A stretch of 64,000 nucleotides of DNA from Cryoendolithus antarcticus (taxonomy: Eukaryota > Ascomycota > Dothideomycetes > Cladosporiales > Cladosporiaceae), in contig NAJO01000069.1 of NCBI GenBank assembly GCA_002077065.1, positions 1-64,000 on the forward strand. Direction: 5' to 3'. Within the stretch, counting starts at the first letter, position 1. Each line of letters starts with the position of its first letter. Shown here one piece after another: positions 42,371 through 52,192 of the stretch. A model generated the notes under the pieces. It was not told the DNA's origin. It made no database searches and was given only the letters and a program-made list of their open reading frames with translations. Position numbers and translations under genes: made by a program.

Positions 42371-43669
42371 TTAGCATCCTGTCCAATGGACGTGCCGCCA
42401 GGGACATGAGGTATGGATGGCTCTCACCTTCCCCAATGACTGGCCCTTACCCTGGCGATGGCCCTGCTGCCTAAGCTTTCTCGGGAAGGCACTCATAGCG
42501 TCGGCCCTGGCTCCATCATATGGTGGCCTCAGAGTTGACTTCGAGCCTTCGTGTCCAGCAACGCCGTATGCGACGATGCCATGCTCATAACCCATGCGTC
42601 CCCTGACTCTCTGACCGCTCTTTTGCTCGGTAGCACCATCGCCTACGGGATCAGTAGCCTCCTCGTCGTCTCCTTCGCCACCAGTAGCATCATCCTTGCC
42701 CACACCGGTCCCTTCCCCATTCATGTTATCATCGCCGCCGTCATCACCGTCGTTGTAACCTTCGTCGCCTCCCTCGTTGCCCCCCTCATCGCCGCCGTCG
42801 TCGCCTCCGTCATCGCCCCCCTCGTCGCCGCTGTCATCATCCCCCTCACAGGCCACCCCATCGCTTCCTTCATGGCCCTCCTCTTGGCCCCCATCATCCC
42901 CCCCAACGGCCTCCTCATCGCTCCACTCATTGGCCCCTCCATCGGACCCTCCATCGGGCCGCTCATGGGCACCCTCATGGGTATCCTCATCCTCCCCTCC
43001 GTGATCTTCCCCAACACCCCCACTAACGTGCTCTTCCCTAACTCCCTCTTCTCCTCCATCACTGCCCCCATCATCATCTCCGTCATTACCTCCATGGCCG
43101 CCTTCCTCGCCATCTTCTGTGATGCGGTCTTCATCCATAGTTCCGATGTGGGCCTCACGCTGAGCTGCTGCAAGGTAGTTTGCTTGGCGTGGCGTGATGA
43201 TCCCGACGGCCGCACGGCGGGCATCGAGGATGCGGTTCGCTCCAACGACATCAAGATAGGGTACACCGGTGATGCGGTGGTGCACCTGCTCGAGCAGAGT
43301 GAAGGTCCAGTCCTTGCTGAAGTTAGCTGGCTTCAGCGATGGGCGCCAGAGGAGGCGTCTGGGCATGGCGGCCGCGCTGCCAGGTCTGTTGCGAATCATA
43401 GCATACGATGGCCCCTCGGAGTTGTACGAGAAGTCGACCTCCTCGATACCGAACACGAAGGTCAAGCGAGGGATGACCCTGTGCCACGTATCGGTGTGGC
43501 GCAGATTAGGTATCTGGAGGGTCATCTTGACCCGCAGTGTACGAGAGTGCTGAAAGGCATCCCCGAACTCGACGATGCCTCCATCGAGGTAGACTCCGGC
43601 GACAGGTCCAGCGTTACCATTTGCGACAAGGTCTTGCACAGCTAGCTGTACTTGGCGTTCCATAGCCAT
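42371..43669 (-). CDS. Unknown protein with long Gly/Asp/Glu-rich tract
   Basis: 432-residue protein of no recognised family. Residues 1-175 look globular (VAGVYLDGGIVEFGDAF, LRVKMTLQIPNLRHTDTWHR, RLTFVFGIEEVDFSYNSEG). Residues about 176-345 are an acidic low-complexity tract of GGDDGGDEGG type, encoded by GAT/GAG/GGC triplet repeats at about 42640-43145. The last 80 residues are basic and Gly/Arg-rich. The antisense strand of the tract is also open and hydrophobic, which is a by-product of the repeat. The ATG at 43669 has G at -3; a second ATG lies two codons on. It starts only 90 bp from the assembly gap, so the promoter is partly unknown. Acidic tracts of this sort occur in chromatin- or RNA-linked proteins, but no role can be assigned. 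Confidence 0.55.
   Translation of the reverse strand: MAMERQVQLAVQDLVANGNAGPVAGVYLDGGIVEFGDAFQHSRTLRVKMTLQIPNLRHTDTWHRVIPRLTFVFGIEEVDFSYNSEGPSYAMIRNRPGSAAAMPRRLLWRPSLKPANFSKDWTFTLLEQVHHRITGVPYLDVVGANRILDARRAAVGIITPRQANYLAAAQREAHIGTMDEDRITEDGEEGGHGGNDGDDDGGSDGGEEGVREEHVSGGVGEDHGGEDEDTHEGAHERPDGGSDGGANEWSDEEAVGGDDGGQEEGHEGSDGVACEGDDDSGDEGGDDGGDDGGDEGGNEGGDEGYNDGDDGGDDNMNGEGTGVGKDDATGGEGDDEEATDPVGDGATEQKSGQRVRGRMGYEHGIVAYGVAGHEGSKSTLRPPYDGARADAMSAFPRKLRQQGHRQGKGQSLGKVRAIHTSCPWRHVHWTGC
42640..43145 (-). repeat. Acidic triplet-repeat tract (Gly/Asp/Glu codons)
   Basis: Degenerate trinucleotide repeats, read on the plus strand as runs of TCCTCATC, CCGTCATC and CCCTCGTCG-like units. Purine is strongly biased to the minus strand. 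Likely unstable in length. Confidence 0.75.
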
Positions 43670-43759
43670 TCCGTGGAGACCCTAGACAGGGCGGTGGGTC
43701 GGGTACCGATGGCTCTGTGGCAGAGAGGAATCGAAGGTGGGTGGTCTGGGCCGAAGAGA

Positions 43760-44005
43760 NNNNNNNNNNNNNNNNNNNNNNNNNNNNNNNNNNNNNNNNN
43801 NNNNNNNNNNNNNNNNNNNNNNNNNNNNNNNNNNNNNNNNNNNNNNNNNNNNNNNNNNNNNNNNNNNNNNNNNNNNNNNNNNNNNNNNNNNNNNNNNNNN
43901 NNNNNNNNNNNNNNNNNNNNNNNNNNNNNNNNNNNNNNNNNNNNNNNNNNNNNNNNNNNNNNNNNNNNNNNNNNNNNNNNNNNNNNNNNNNNNNNNNNNN
44001 NNNNN
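43760..44005. other. Assembly gap (246 N)
   Basis: A run of 246 N. Both flanks contain GGTGGG/GATGGG-like motifs, and 44021-44070 has an imperfect tandem repeat (GTCGATGGCTCGAAGGTGGGA followed by GTCGATGGCTGGAAG), so a longer minisatellite was probably not assembled. Confidence 0.99.
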
Positions 44006-44780
44006 CAATGGGAAGAAGGTGAGATGGGGGTCGATGGCTCGAAGGTGGGATGGGAGTCGATGGCTGGAAGATCGGTGAATTGCCTGGTCCTGTGGATTCG
44101 AAGTTGTTGTAAAGGAGAAGATTGAGCTGCAGACTGGACGCCGCAGTTGTAGTCTGAATTGCACGTGATCAGTGGATCCGGATCTTGGAGCGGGATCTGT
44201 GGAAGCACATGAAAGTGTGTTGAACCAGATGGAAATGAAGCCCACGGATAATTCCGCCTACTACACCGTGAAGATGTCAAAGTGTTGTCTCTTATTCGAA
44301 AGTCTTGTTGGGGGATTCATGCTCGATACCGGCTCGAATCTTGTCTTGCATCTTTTTGGAGGCAGCTGAGCGATTGCGTATAAGTTTTTCAGGCGCTTAC
44401 TGCACTGGTTCACTACGACGCAAATTGCTGGCCTGCTGTAGATCAGTGGGCGTAAGCCTTGGTAGGTTTGTGTCTCGTCGCCACGCCTTTTGCAGAGTGC
44501 TCGTCGATGACCACGTTACGCTGCGACTGGGAGTAAATGAAGTAGTCTGAGTTGTAATCGAAGCGCAAGGAAAAAGATATGAAGCACACACAGTATCCAA
44601 AGAGAAAATACCTAAAGCGATCGTTCGAGCAAACAGCATCGCAGCATGATAGGTTGGTCCTCCTCATCGCCACTCAATCAAAGTCTTGGACGCGTTGCGT
44701 GTTGTTGTTGCCGCAAAGTATGATTCCCCATCGGTCCATCGACCTCGCTTCCCCAGTCTCCTGTCGCATGTCGTTCAGCG
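44006..44780. other. Intergenic region right of the gap
   Basis: No supported gene. It starts with a short imperfect repeat of GTCGATGGCT units and carries the 3' flank of the next minus-strand gene. Confidence 0.45.
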
Positions 44781-45386
44781 CTACTGTGCTACTGTGGTGC
44801 GTCAGCTTGCCAGAACAAATCGTCGATCTCACGAGGGATAGTCCCCAGTAGACATACCAGCCTTTATCCTCGTCTTCTCTGCAGCCCATGCCTTCACACT
44901 GTCCAATTCTACAACACAGCGCACACCAGCCTGACTGACGTAGAAGCCATCCTCATTCACCTCAACGTCGGTGGCCGGGTAGTCGAAGTCGATGAAGGGC
45001 GATGAAGCCGTTAGCCATGGTTTGCCGTAATTGTTGAGCGCATCGAGATCGCCTTCGCGGCGTGCCATGCGCGCATGATACAACGGCATGTGCTGATGGG
45101 TCGCTAGATCTATCGAAGCGCTGCGACCCACAATGATCTTGGGCTGGGGAATATCAATAGGACTGTGGCAGATGAAGGCGTAGGTGTGCCTGAGATTGGG
45201 CCGGGGAAGACCAGCGGCACGGACGACATCCGCTTCGTGCTGTGCGGCTCTCCACATCGCTGAAGTGAGAATGAGGACCGCACCATACATCTTGGGGTAG
45301 TCGTCACAAAGCTGCAGACAATGTCAGGAATCGTCGCTCTCCGTCACAGAGATGTGTGACCCTGCCGGGCGACTTACAAGGTCCAT
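44781..45386 (-). CDS. Unknown small protein
   Basis: Modelled as exons 45386-45378 (ATG GAC CTT), 45311-44858 and 44791-44781, with introns of 66 bp each: GTAAGT...CTGCAG, and GTATGT...GCTGAC...CCACAG. The product is 157 residues; ignoring the second intron gives a stop at 44829 and 163 residues. No family is recognised. Notable stretches are CDDYPKMYGAVLILTSAMWR near the N-terminus, HTYAFICHSPIDIPQPKIIV, and SSPFIDFDYPATDVEVNEDG. The composition is that of a compact soluble protein. The first exon codes for only three residues, and its ATG overlaps the ATG of the plus-strand neighbour, so the 5' end is doubtful. Confidence 0.55.
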
Positions 45387-45885
45387 GTCGGACCCTGCTT
45401 CTATCATCGATCAAGGCGGTCGTCGTGACCCTCGTGGCACATTCAAGTCAGCCAAGGAGTACGATGCAACGACGGTCTGGGAGAAGTTTGAAGCCAGCTC
45501 TGATCTGGACCTCTTGATGCGCGCTTTCAATTGCGAGCTCACCAAGGAAGAGCTGCACGATAAGGACTGCTGCGCGAAGGTATGCTGGAAGCACCACGGA
45601 TACCTTGACGCTGTTGCTGACGGCCAATGACAGGTTCCATTGATGCACAAAGCGTTCTTCTACGTTACGCACACACCCTATTCGCTTACTCAGAAGGCGT
45701 GGGAGCTCCGCTGGACGTTCTACCACGTCATGGGTAGCTTGCCCTCCTACAAGGAAACCGTGGAGAAGTCGCTCGGGCCGGGTCGTCACCCACATGCGGA
45801 AGGGCATCGCGGCGCCGTGTGGCAAGAGACCGATCCGTATACTTGGGGCTCGGACTTGCCGATGAAGGCAGATGTGAAGAAGTGA
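45385..45885 (+). CDS. Unknown small protein
   Basis: Exons 45385-45579 and 45634-45885 with a 54-bp intron (GTATGC...GACAG) encode 148 residues; an upstream in-frame ATG at 45352 would add 11. Stretches visible are SAKEYDATTVWEKFEASSDL, ELHDKDCCAKVPLMHKAFFY, LTQKAWELRWTFYHVMGSLP and WGSDLPMKADVKK. It is mainly helical and soluble, with no signal peptide and no recognised family. It lies head to head with the preceding minus-strand gene, the modelled start codons overlapping at 45384-45387, and convergent with the SDR at 45998. Confidence 0.6.
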
Positions 45886-45997
45886 GCGATCTGCAGTGGT
45901 CAGGGACCACATCGGCAGAGCATCGGGTCTGCATCATCGCGGTAAAGATTGTAGACGTTCCTGAGATCTGCGCGGTGATTATGCAGAGGCGTTAGAA

Positions 45998-46801
45998 TCA
46001 TGGCACGCCTCCGTTGATTTCAACGACGCTGCCGTTCATGTATCTTGCCTCGTCACTAGGTGCAGTGTCAGTTTCAACCTCTTCCAGCAAGCATTCACAG
46101 CGTTCTCACCTGAACAGAAATGCCACCACGTCCGCAATCTCCTCCGCCGTGCCCAGCCTCCCCATCGCCACCTTCGCCTTCGATCTTTCAATCGCCTCTG
46201 GTCCCGCGACCACGCTTGCATTCGTAGGCGTGTCGATGTACCCAGGTGCCACAGCATTGACTCTGAAGCCCTTCCGGCCCAGTTCCAGAGCCAGCGCTTT
46301 CGTAAAGCCGACCACGCCCCATTTTGTCGCGCAGTAGATCGCATTCTCCGCTGCGCCTTTCGTGCCCAGTATGCTTGCTACGTTGACGATGGATGCACCG
46401 GGATTGAGATGAGGAATAGCAGCTCGGCTGGTAGCAAAGGTACCGCGGAGGTTGACGTTCATGAGCTTGTTGTAGTACTCATCTGTCGTCGTCGCAAGAG
46501 GCGTATCGGTAGGATTAACGCCAGCGCAATTAAAGACAAAGTCTATGCCCTTGCTACCATGCACAGCTTGCTCGACAAGGGCAGTGCAAGCCTCGGTACT
46601 GGAAACATCGCAGTGGAACCACTCAAGCTGGGCGAGATCTATGCGACTTGCTGATGCTTCCCATGGATTCGGCTGAACGTCACAGGCCAGTATCGTTGCA
46701 CCCAAAGACTCCATTTTGAGCACTGTGGCTTTGCCGATGCCGGAGGCCGCGCCGGTGATGAGACATGTCTTGCCTTCGAACTTCCTTGGAGTGGACGACA
46801 T
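45998..46801 (-). CDS. Short-chain dehydrogenase/reductase (FabG-like)
   Basis: Classical SDR, NAD(P)-dependent, close in layout to 3-oxoacyl reductase and sugar/polyol dehydrogenase types. Exons 46801-46110 and 46055-45998 with a 54-bp intron (GTGAGA...CACCTAG) give 249 residues. Cofactor motif TGAASGIG is at 16-23, NCAGV is the NAG block, NVAS holds the catalytic Ser, and YCATK the Tyr and Lys. The small last exon supplies SDEARYMNGSVVEINGGVP, the conserved C-terminal element; without splicing that element would be missing, which confirms the intron. Cytosolic, no targeting signal. Substrate cannot be told. Divergent from the GT31 gene with 422 bp between starts. Confidence 0.93.
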
Positions 46802-47223
46802 GATAGCGAAGAGGAAGGATCCTTACATGATCTAGCTACGTTGTGGCCCCGAGGAGGTGAGGTCGGAGTTCAGATGGCTGTTGCAGCACTGCGATTGCAT
46901 CGACCTGCCTTTCTCGGCTGACCATTGGCTTGGCGATCTCGAACCTCTAGCTGCGAAGTTGAGAGATGTTTCTCTTTGCACCGACAAACACGCTCTCGTC
47001 GCCTATAGATCTTCATTTTCGGCCTTGCGGCCTCCACGCCATATGTTGCTCGCAAAAGGCATATGCTCAGATGCGGCTATGAGCCCATGCTGAGGCGATG
47101 TATCACATTGGGACCGATCCCTTGCTTCCCTCTCGCCAGCTGCAAGGTATGTTCATGGAGAGAGGAACACGGTAAGTATTCTCTCAATTATCGCTATGAG
47201 TCTTTTCAAAGCCATGGGTCGCG
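46802..47223. promoter_or_regulatory. Divergent promoter region, SDR / GT31
   Basis: 422 bp between head-to-head starts. No gene or specific site is recognised. Confidence 0.45.
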
Positions 47224-48672
47224 ATGCAGTGGGCGCGGCGGATGCTTCTTGCAGGAGTCGCGCTTGCGGGCGCGCTGCTAATGATACTCATCCGCCTTCA
47301 ACACCCCTCGGGATGGCTCTTAAAACAGCAGCGCGGAAAAGATGGTGAAGAAGACCTCGACAGTCTAACCACCCAGACCCGGAGCCGCAAAGACCCATGC
47401 ACGAAGCTCAAGCAACTTGGTATTCACAAGATCGCCTTCGTGCTCAAGACCGGCGCCACAGAGATCCACGACAAGCTCTCCATACACCTCCTCTCCCTCT
47501 TCGCCTGCCTCAGATCAGGCATGGACTATGCGGTCTACTCCGACCTCGCGCAACGGATTGGGCCAGCAGAGGTCAAGGACGCAGTAGCCTTAGTACCCTA
47601 CCTTGCCCACGATGCCCATCCCGAGTTCCGGCACTACGACGCCATGAAAGAGCACATACGGCGCGGAGGCGACGCGAAAGAGATGGCGGGCGAGGCAGCT
47701 TGGCATCTCGATAAGTGGAAGTTCTTGCCTATGATCTCGGAGAGCTACCACTTCATCGCCGAGCAGGACAAGCAGTGGGTCTTCTTCATGGAGGCGGACA
47801 CGTACGTCTCACCATACAATCTGCTGCAGTGGATCAGCAGGCTGAATCCGCATCAGCCGCTGTATGCTGGGGCGCAGGTCGTGATTGGAGATACTGAGTT
47901 TGCGCATGGTGGGAGTGGGATACTGATGTCTGGGCCTGCTGTGTTGGCGCTGAGAAACGAGTATCTTGCGAACCAGAATCACTGGGAGGGAATCATCGCC
48001 GCAGACTGCTGTGGAGACAAAGTCGTTGCTGAAGTCCTCCTCGCAGCGAAACCGCCAGGCCCACTTCACAGGTCCTTCCCACTCATCCAAGGCGAGACGC
48101 TGAGCAGTCTTGACTGGAGCGAAATCCACTGGTGTCGCCCAGCGATCACCTGGCACCACGTAGACGCCGCTGGTATCGACAAGCTCTGGAAGTTCGAGCA
48201 CCGCTTCCTCCGTGTAGCAGATACAAACGCCATACAGCCTGGAATCACCTTCGCGAAGTACTTCGACGCCTTCATCTTCCCTCGCCTCGAAGCTGCGGGC
48301 TACAGGTTGGAGGGATGGGATAATCTGAGCGGCGACTGGGTCTTCACGTCCGTCGAGAACCCACGTGAGGGACAAGCGGAGTACAACGTCGCTGCGCAGA
48401 CTGCTGAGGCATGCGAGCATTTCTGCCATGCAATGCCAGAGTGCGTGCAGTGGGCTTGGCGGCTGAGTAGCTGTCGAGCGAACAAGATCGTGAGACTTGG
48501 GTGGAAGTTTGAGGGGAGGCCGGGCATGGGGAGTGCGGATGATAGAATTGATAGGGTGGGAAGGGAGGGGTTGGAGGGTGCGGTAGCTGGGTGGGTGAAG
48601 GAGAGGGTTGAGGAGGTCAGGAAGAGGGTGGGAAAGTGTGAGGGGGTTGATGTTTGGGAGACGGGCTATTGA
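47224..48672 (+). CDS. Glycosyltransferase family 31-like, type II membrane
   Basis: Likely Golgi glycosyltransferase of the beta-1,3-galactosyltransferase-like GT31 group common in fungi. Single exon, 482 residues. A short basic start (MQWARRM) is followed by a signal-anchor helix at 7-23 (MLLAGVALAGALLMILI), giving a type II membrane protein with a lumenal catalytic part. Landmarks are IAFVLKTGA at 70-78, HLDKWKFLPM at 161-170, the DxD-like FFMEADTYV at 187-195 for Mn-nucleotide sugar, and GGSGILMSGP, which matches the GGaG loop of this clan. The Cys-containing region ACEHFCHAMPECVQWAW near 395-415 resembles a PAN/apple-like module. The C-terminal 50 residues are charged. Acceptor unknown. 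The ATG at 47224 immediately precedes the anchor. Confidence 0.85.
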   Translation: MQWARRMLLAGVALAGALLMILIRLQHPSGWLLKQQRGKDGEEDLDSLTTQTRSRKDPCTKLKQLGIHKIAFVLKTGATEIHDKLSIHLLSLFACLRSGMDYAVYSDLAQRIGPAEVKDAVALVPYLAHDAHPEFRHYDAMKEHIRRGGDAKEMAGEAAWHLDKWKFLPMISESYHFIAEQDKQWVFFMEADTYVSPYNLLQWISRLNPHQPLYAGAQVVIGDTEFAHGGSGILMSGPAVLALRNEYLANQNHWEGIIAADCCGDKVVAEVLLAAKPPGPLHRSFPLIQGETLSSLDWSEIHWCRPAITWHHVDAAGIDKLWKFEHRFLRVADTNAIQPGITFAKYFDAFIFPRLEAAGYRLEGWDNLSGDWVFTSVENPREGQAEYNVAAQTAEACEHFCHAMPECVQWAWRLSSCRANKIVRLGWKFEGRPGMGSADDRIDRVGREGLEGAVAGWVKERVEEVRKRVGKCEGVDVWETGY

Positions 48673-49162
48673 CTGATAACAGATAGATCGAGGTCGTCCT
48701 CAGGGCGGTAGCACTCGAATGGCGCGTCCACGCATCTCTTTGCCGGCTCATGTTCGAATCTGACATGTCATGCAGGTATGCACCGCAAGCTGGCGTTCCT
48801 TCCTCCGGAGGTGGACTTACACCTTCCACTCTGCGATGTAACAGCACGTTTCCTTCACCTCAAAGCATATGCCCAACAGAGCGAAGACACCATATAAAGC
48901 GACAGTAGATTGACGCTGAGTCGGTGCCTGGATATGAAGCCAATGGAAGATCTCAAGTCGGATCCTGCGGATGGCGATGTGCACTCGCGGTCATGACCTT
49001 ACGATTTGAAATGGCTATTGTACATTCACAAACACGATCTTCGAGCGGACCCAGCACGACTGCCGGTGTGATTGCAGCTGGCTTCCTTCACCGCCGTAAA
49101 TCTCGACCGAGCTGGTTCATTTCGTTCACCGCTCAGCTACTTCATCCTTCTGCAGCACTCCT
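48673..49162. other. Convergent intergenic region
   Basis: 490 bp between the GT31 stop (+) and the end of the first tandem orphan (-). No gene is seen. Confidence 0.45.
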
Positions 49163-50344
49163 CTACAACGATAAGATGCGGACATCCTCTCTAGCTTCCA
49201 TATGCATGTCAGAGACTACTGCTATGATCTGTACCGCATTACTCCAGAAGTCCTCTCGCACACCTTCCGCACAATAGATCGAGAACAGCTCCGGATCCCA
49301 GCGAGTCAACTCCCCTCGAAGCTGCACTTTTGACAACCCCTTGAACGCTCTTCGGATTTGGCAGTCGCAGAGACCGAGACTGCCGGAGCTACCGGATTGC
49401 TGCAGGTCTTGACATCCAACCCTGTGGCACCGGGCTTTGACCGGTGGCGTAGGAAAGACCCTGAGATTCGCATACCCGGAGAGCTTAGCGAACATGACAT
49501 GAGTCTCATGCCGCCATTGTTCGACCAATGCAGAGAAAGCTGCTTCTTCTGCTGAGGAAGGAGTGGCATATCGGGCAGCGAATAGCTTGTCAGGATGGAA
49601 GGCTTCTGTCAAGGTCTGCATGAGATGGCGCTCCGTCGCTGAAGGAAGCGACGACTCCCGCGACTCAGGTTTGCAGACCCCAATCTCTCCCTGCTCCAGC
49701 TTTCGCACAACCTTGCGTGATGCAGTCTGCTGCTCTGTCGACACTGACACTGGGTTGCTGATTTCGAGCCGGCTCCGGACAGCAAGCTCGGCTGTGCAGC
49801 GACGCTTGCTGGGCGGCGAGTCATGGAGCGTATCTCTGCTCGATCGCGCCACACTGTGATCCGGATCATAAGCCGCGTCGACCGTACCCATGTGCTCAGG
49901 TGATCTGGATCTGCGCCTAGCAATGCGCGCTTGCATGGCCATGGTACCGTTAGATTGACTTGGCACAGCGTCGCATTCACCTGGGCTGTGGTACTCTTCT
50001 GGTGCGGGCTCGACAAGTACCATACTTTTGAACGAGTAACTGTACAGCCAGGCACCGCGATCATCGAAGGTGCGCACGTCGGCGGGTGCCGGAGGCGGCC
50101 TGCTGCGTGAGCTGTACATTCGACCGATTGCAGCGGTGGTCTCGTTCTCACTCCAAGGCTTGCAGGCGGCACACTCCCGAGCAACTTGGCCGGGCTCCAC
50201 GGCATTGCAGTCGGACTCCGCTGTGCAACTGGCATGGCTTCTCGTGTCTTCCACCTGCTTTTCGGACTTAATCTGGTCCTCTAGTCTTGTAGTAATCGCC
50301 TGACAGCCGAGTTCAGCGTCGCTGGCAGTGCGAGAAGAGTCCAT
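49163..50344 (-). CDS. Unknown protein, tandem paralogue A
   Basis: Single exon, 393 residues from ATG 50344 (context TTCGCCATGG); the frame extends upstream but without another ATG. The N-terminal half is disordered with a bipartite basic run (RRRSRSPEH ... PPSKRRC) that could direct it to the nucleus. The C-terminal 130 residues look folded: LFAARYATPSSAEEAAFSAL, GLCDCQIRRAFKGLSKVQLR, GELTRWDPELFSIYCAEGVR, then EDFWSNAVQIIAVVSDMHM. This end aligns with the C-terminal part of the neighbouring gene product (LGICDARVMFCFE, EYKRWDWRRFLDYPESVRKD). The two genes are thus diverged tandem copies on one strand. Family and function are not known to me. Confidence 0.7.
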   Translation of the reverse strand: MDSSRTASDAELGCQAITTRLEDQIKSEKQVEDTRSHASCTAESDCNAVEPGQVARECAACKPWSENETTAAIGRMYSSRSRPPPAPADVRTFDDRGAWLYSYSFKSMVLVEPAPEEYHSPGECDAVPSQSNGTMAMQARIARRRSRSPEHMGTVDAAYDPDHSVARSSRDTLHDSPPSKRRCTAELAVRSRLEISNPVSVSTEQQTASRKVVRKLEQGEIGVCKPESRESSLPSATERHLMQTLTEAFHPDKLFAARYATPSSAEEAAFSALVEQWRHETHVMFAKLSGYANLRVFPTPPVKARCHRVGCQDLQQSGSSGSLGLCDCQIRRAFKGLSKVQLRGELTRWDPELFSIYCAEGVREDFWSNAVQIIAVVSDMHMEAREDVRILSL

Positions 50345-50746
50345 GGCGAAATTGATGCAAGTCGTGGCGAGGAATGTGCTTTGGAGGCGAATGTTGATGC
50401 GGCGTTGAGCAAAGAGCCGGTGTAGCAAACGGCCGGCGTAAGATGATATGCGAGGTTCCAAAGAATTGCGTAAATCTGTGTGGAAAACGAGTGTCGAATT
50501 TCATGGCAAGTCAAGTGCATTCCCGCAGCACTTCGGGTGTGCTGATTCATTTCAGCTGACCTCTACCACCATCTTCAGAATTGCCATCAAGACTGCTTAT
50601 GCGACACAGTGTACGCGTCCAATCAGACCTCCTGCACTCAGCACAAGTCGGCGGCCGGATACTGCTGGCGTAGTGGAAACCCCGGTGCCAACACTTCGAG
50701 ACATCGCACCACACGAAGTCCAGTCTCGCGACGCCTCTTATGGTCA
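50345..50746. other. Spacer between tandem paralogues
   Basis: 402 bp between the stop of paralogue B and the start of paralogue A, both on the minus strand. It should hold the promoter of paralogue A. Confidence 0.45.
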
Positions 50747-52192
50747 CTACGCTATGGCCTTCGTGATCCTGGTCAAGGGACACAAGACAAGGCCACGTTC
50801 TCTTTGCATGACCGCAGTGATCAGCCTCCTCGCCCACAAGAGATGCTCGGGCAAGTGCTGCTCGATCACTCTGTGATCTAGGAGCCCCACCGCCTTCTGC
50901 GCTTTGGCTTCCTCCAGCAACACATCGCGATCTCGGATCTTCACCCCAACAGCGCTCTGCAGCTTCATCATATACAACACATCGTACACCCTCATCGCCT
51001 TCTTCACAAAGTCCTTCCGCACAGATTCTGGATAATCAAGAAAGCGCCGCCAGTCCCAGCGCTTGTACTCAGCCTTGAGATCCAAACCGGGCACACTTTC
51101 AAAGCAGAACATGACGCGCGCATCGCATATGCCGAGCGGAGAGTGCCTGGCTCCGTAGCAGATCTGAGTCTCAGCCACGCTGGTCGAACCTCCACAAATG
51201 ATACTTCCACGTATTGGGAAGACAGGAAACCGGGTCATCTTGGATGGGTTGCGGAGCAGCTTGTCCACATACTTCCGCCACTCACGTATGTCTCTCGCCC
51301 AAGTTTCTGCATACGGAGACACCTCGCCAGGCTCGAAGATATGGAGAGTATTCTGTTGGCAATTCGCCGTCAACTCGGCATTGGTGTGCTTGTAGCGGCT
51401 TGTACAGTGTCCAGGGTCGTAGAGAATGGTTTCCGAGAGTAGTCTGAGCGTCTCTTTGTCCCAGATGACCGGTGGCACGGCTGCGTCGATTTGATTCTGA
51501 AGGTCTTCTCTTGACTCCGCGCTGAGCTTCACCGTGGGATAGTTCAGCAGGCATTCGATGATCACAGTGGCTTTGTGGAGGTTATTGTTGACCCAGTGCA
51601 TGTTCAGCAGCTCGCGAAGGCATTGTGGCTTGTGATCTGGGCCTTGCCAATTTGCGACGAAGAAGGTGTAGTGTTCTCCTCTACCGTCCGGAACTACTAT
51701 ACCTAGATTGGTGAATATGAAGTGGCGTTTGGTGGATGGGCCTGGAGACTGCGTGGATGGGGTGTGTGCATCGTGCGGGAATGAAGTGCTGGCTGAGGCC
51801 GAAGTGCTCTCGAGGGGGGCATTTGCGTGCACAGCGACTGGGCGTGCATCGTCAGGAGGAAATTTGCGATTAAAGCTGGCTTCAAGACCGTCTGTATGCT
51901 TCTGGCCAGAGGGGAGTCTGCTTTGCTCGCCAGTGATTTCAGGGTCGGCTTGAGAAGTGCTACCTGGAGCATCGACCTTTGACTGCATGGAAGTGGTGGG
52001 TGCGGACTGATTGTCCTGGGGTGCCTCTTCGTCGGAGACGACCATCCGATCTTCCGTGGAGTCAGTCTGCATCTCACCTGATGCGGGATTTAGGCCATCT
52101 TGCACCACCGGCGGATTCGTAGGCGTGGTGTCTACGTTCAGTGGCTGGTCAATTTGAGCGACTTCAGTCAACTCCTTCGTTGGTGTAGACAT
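50747..52192 (-). CDS. Unknown protein, tandem paralogue B
   Basis: Single exon, 481 residues from ATG 52192; the frame is open further upstream with no ATG. Residues 1-155 are disordered, rich in Thr, Pro, Ser and Glu. The folded part starts at RHFIFTNLGIVVPDGRGEHY, continues with HWVNNNLHKATVIIECLLNY and WARDIREWRKYVDKLLRNPS, and contains the region shared with paralogue A (LGICD...F...L..EYKRWDWRRF...ESVRKDF). A C-terminal extension with HRVIEQHLPEHLLWARRLIT is absent from paralogue A. There is no signal peptide or membrane span. Family and role unknown; lineage-specific duplication is the simplest reading. Confidence 0.7.
   Translation of the reverse strand: MSTPTKELTEVAQIDQPLNVDTTPTNPPVVQDGLNPASGEMQTDSTEDRMVVSDEEAPQDNQSAPTTSMQSKVDAPGSTSQADPEITGEQSRLPSGQKHTDGLEASFNRKFPPDDARPVAVHANAPLESTSASASTSFPHDAHTPSTQSPGPSTKRHFIFTNLGIVVPDGRGEHYTFFVANWQGPDHKPQCLRELLNMHWVNNNLHKATVIIECLLNYPTVKLSAESREDLQNQIDAAVPPVIWDKETLRLLSETILYDPGHCTSRYKHTNAELTANCQQNTLHIFEPGEVSPYAETWARDIREWRKYVDKLLRNPSKMTRFPVFPIRGSIICGGSTSVAETQICYGARHSPLGICDARVMFCFESVPGLDLKAEYKRWDWRRFLDYPESVRKDFVKKAMRVYDVLYMMKLQSAVGVKIRDRDVLLEEAKAQKAVGLLDHRVIEQHLPEHLLWARRLITAVMQRERGLVLCPLTRITKAIA

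Noticed and set aside
42551..43645. Plus-strand 364-codon hydrophobic frame that looks like a multi-pass membrane protein
   Set aside because: It is the antisense of the GAT/GAG/GGC acidic tract; the hydrophobicity is a by-product of the triplets. The minus frame has the better globular N-terminal part.
48690..48780. Possible tRNA suggested by GTTCGAATC near 48751
   Set aside because: No matching acceptor, D or anticodon stems can be built around it.
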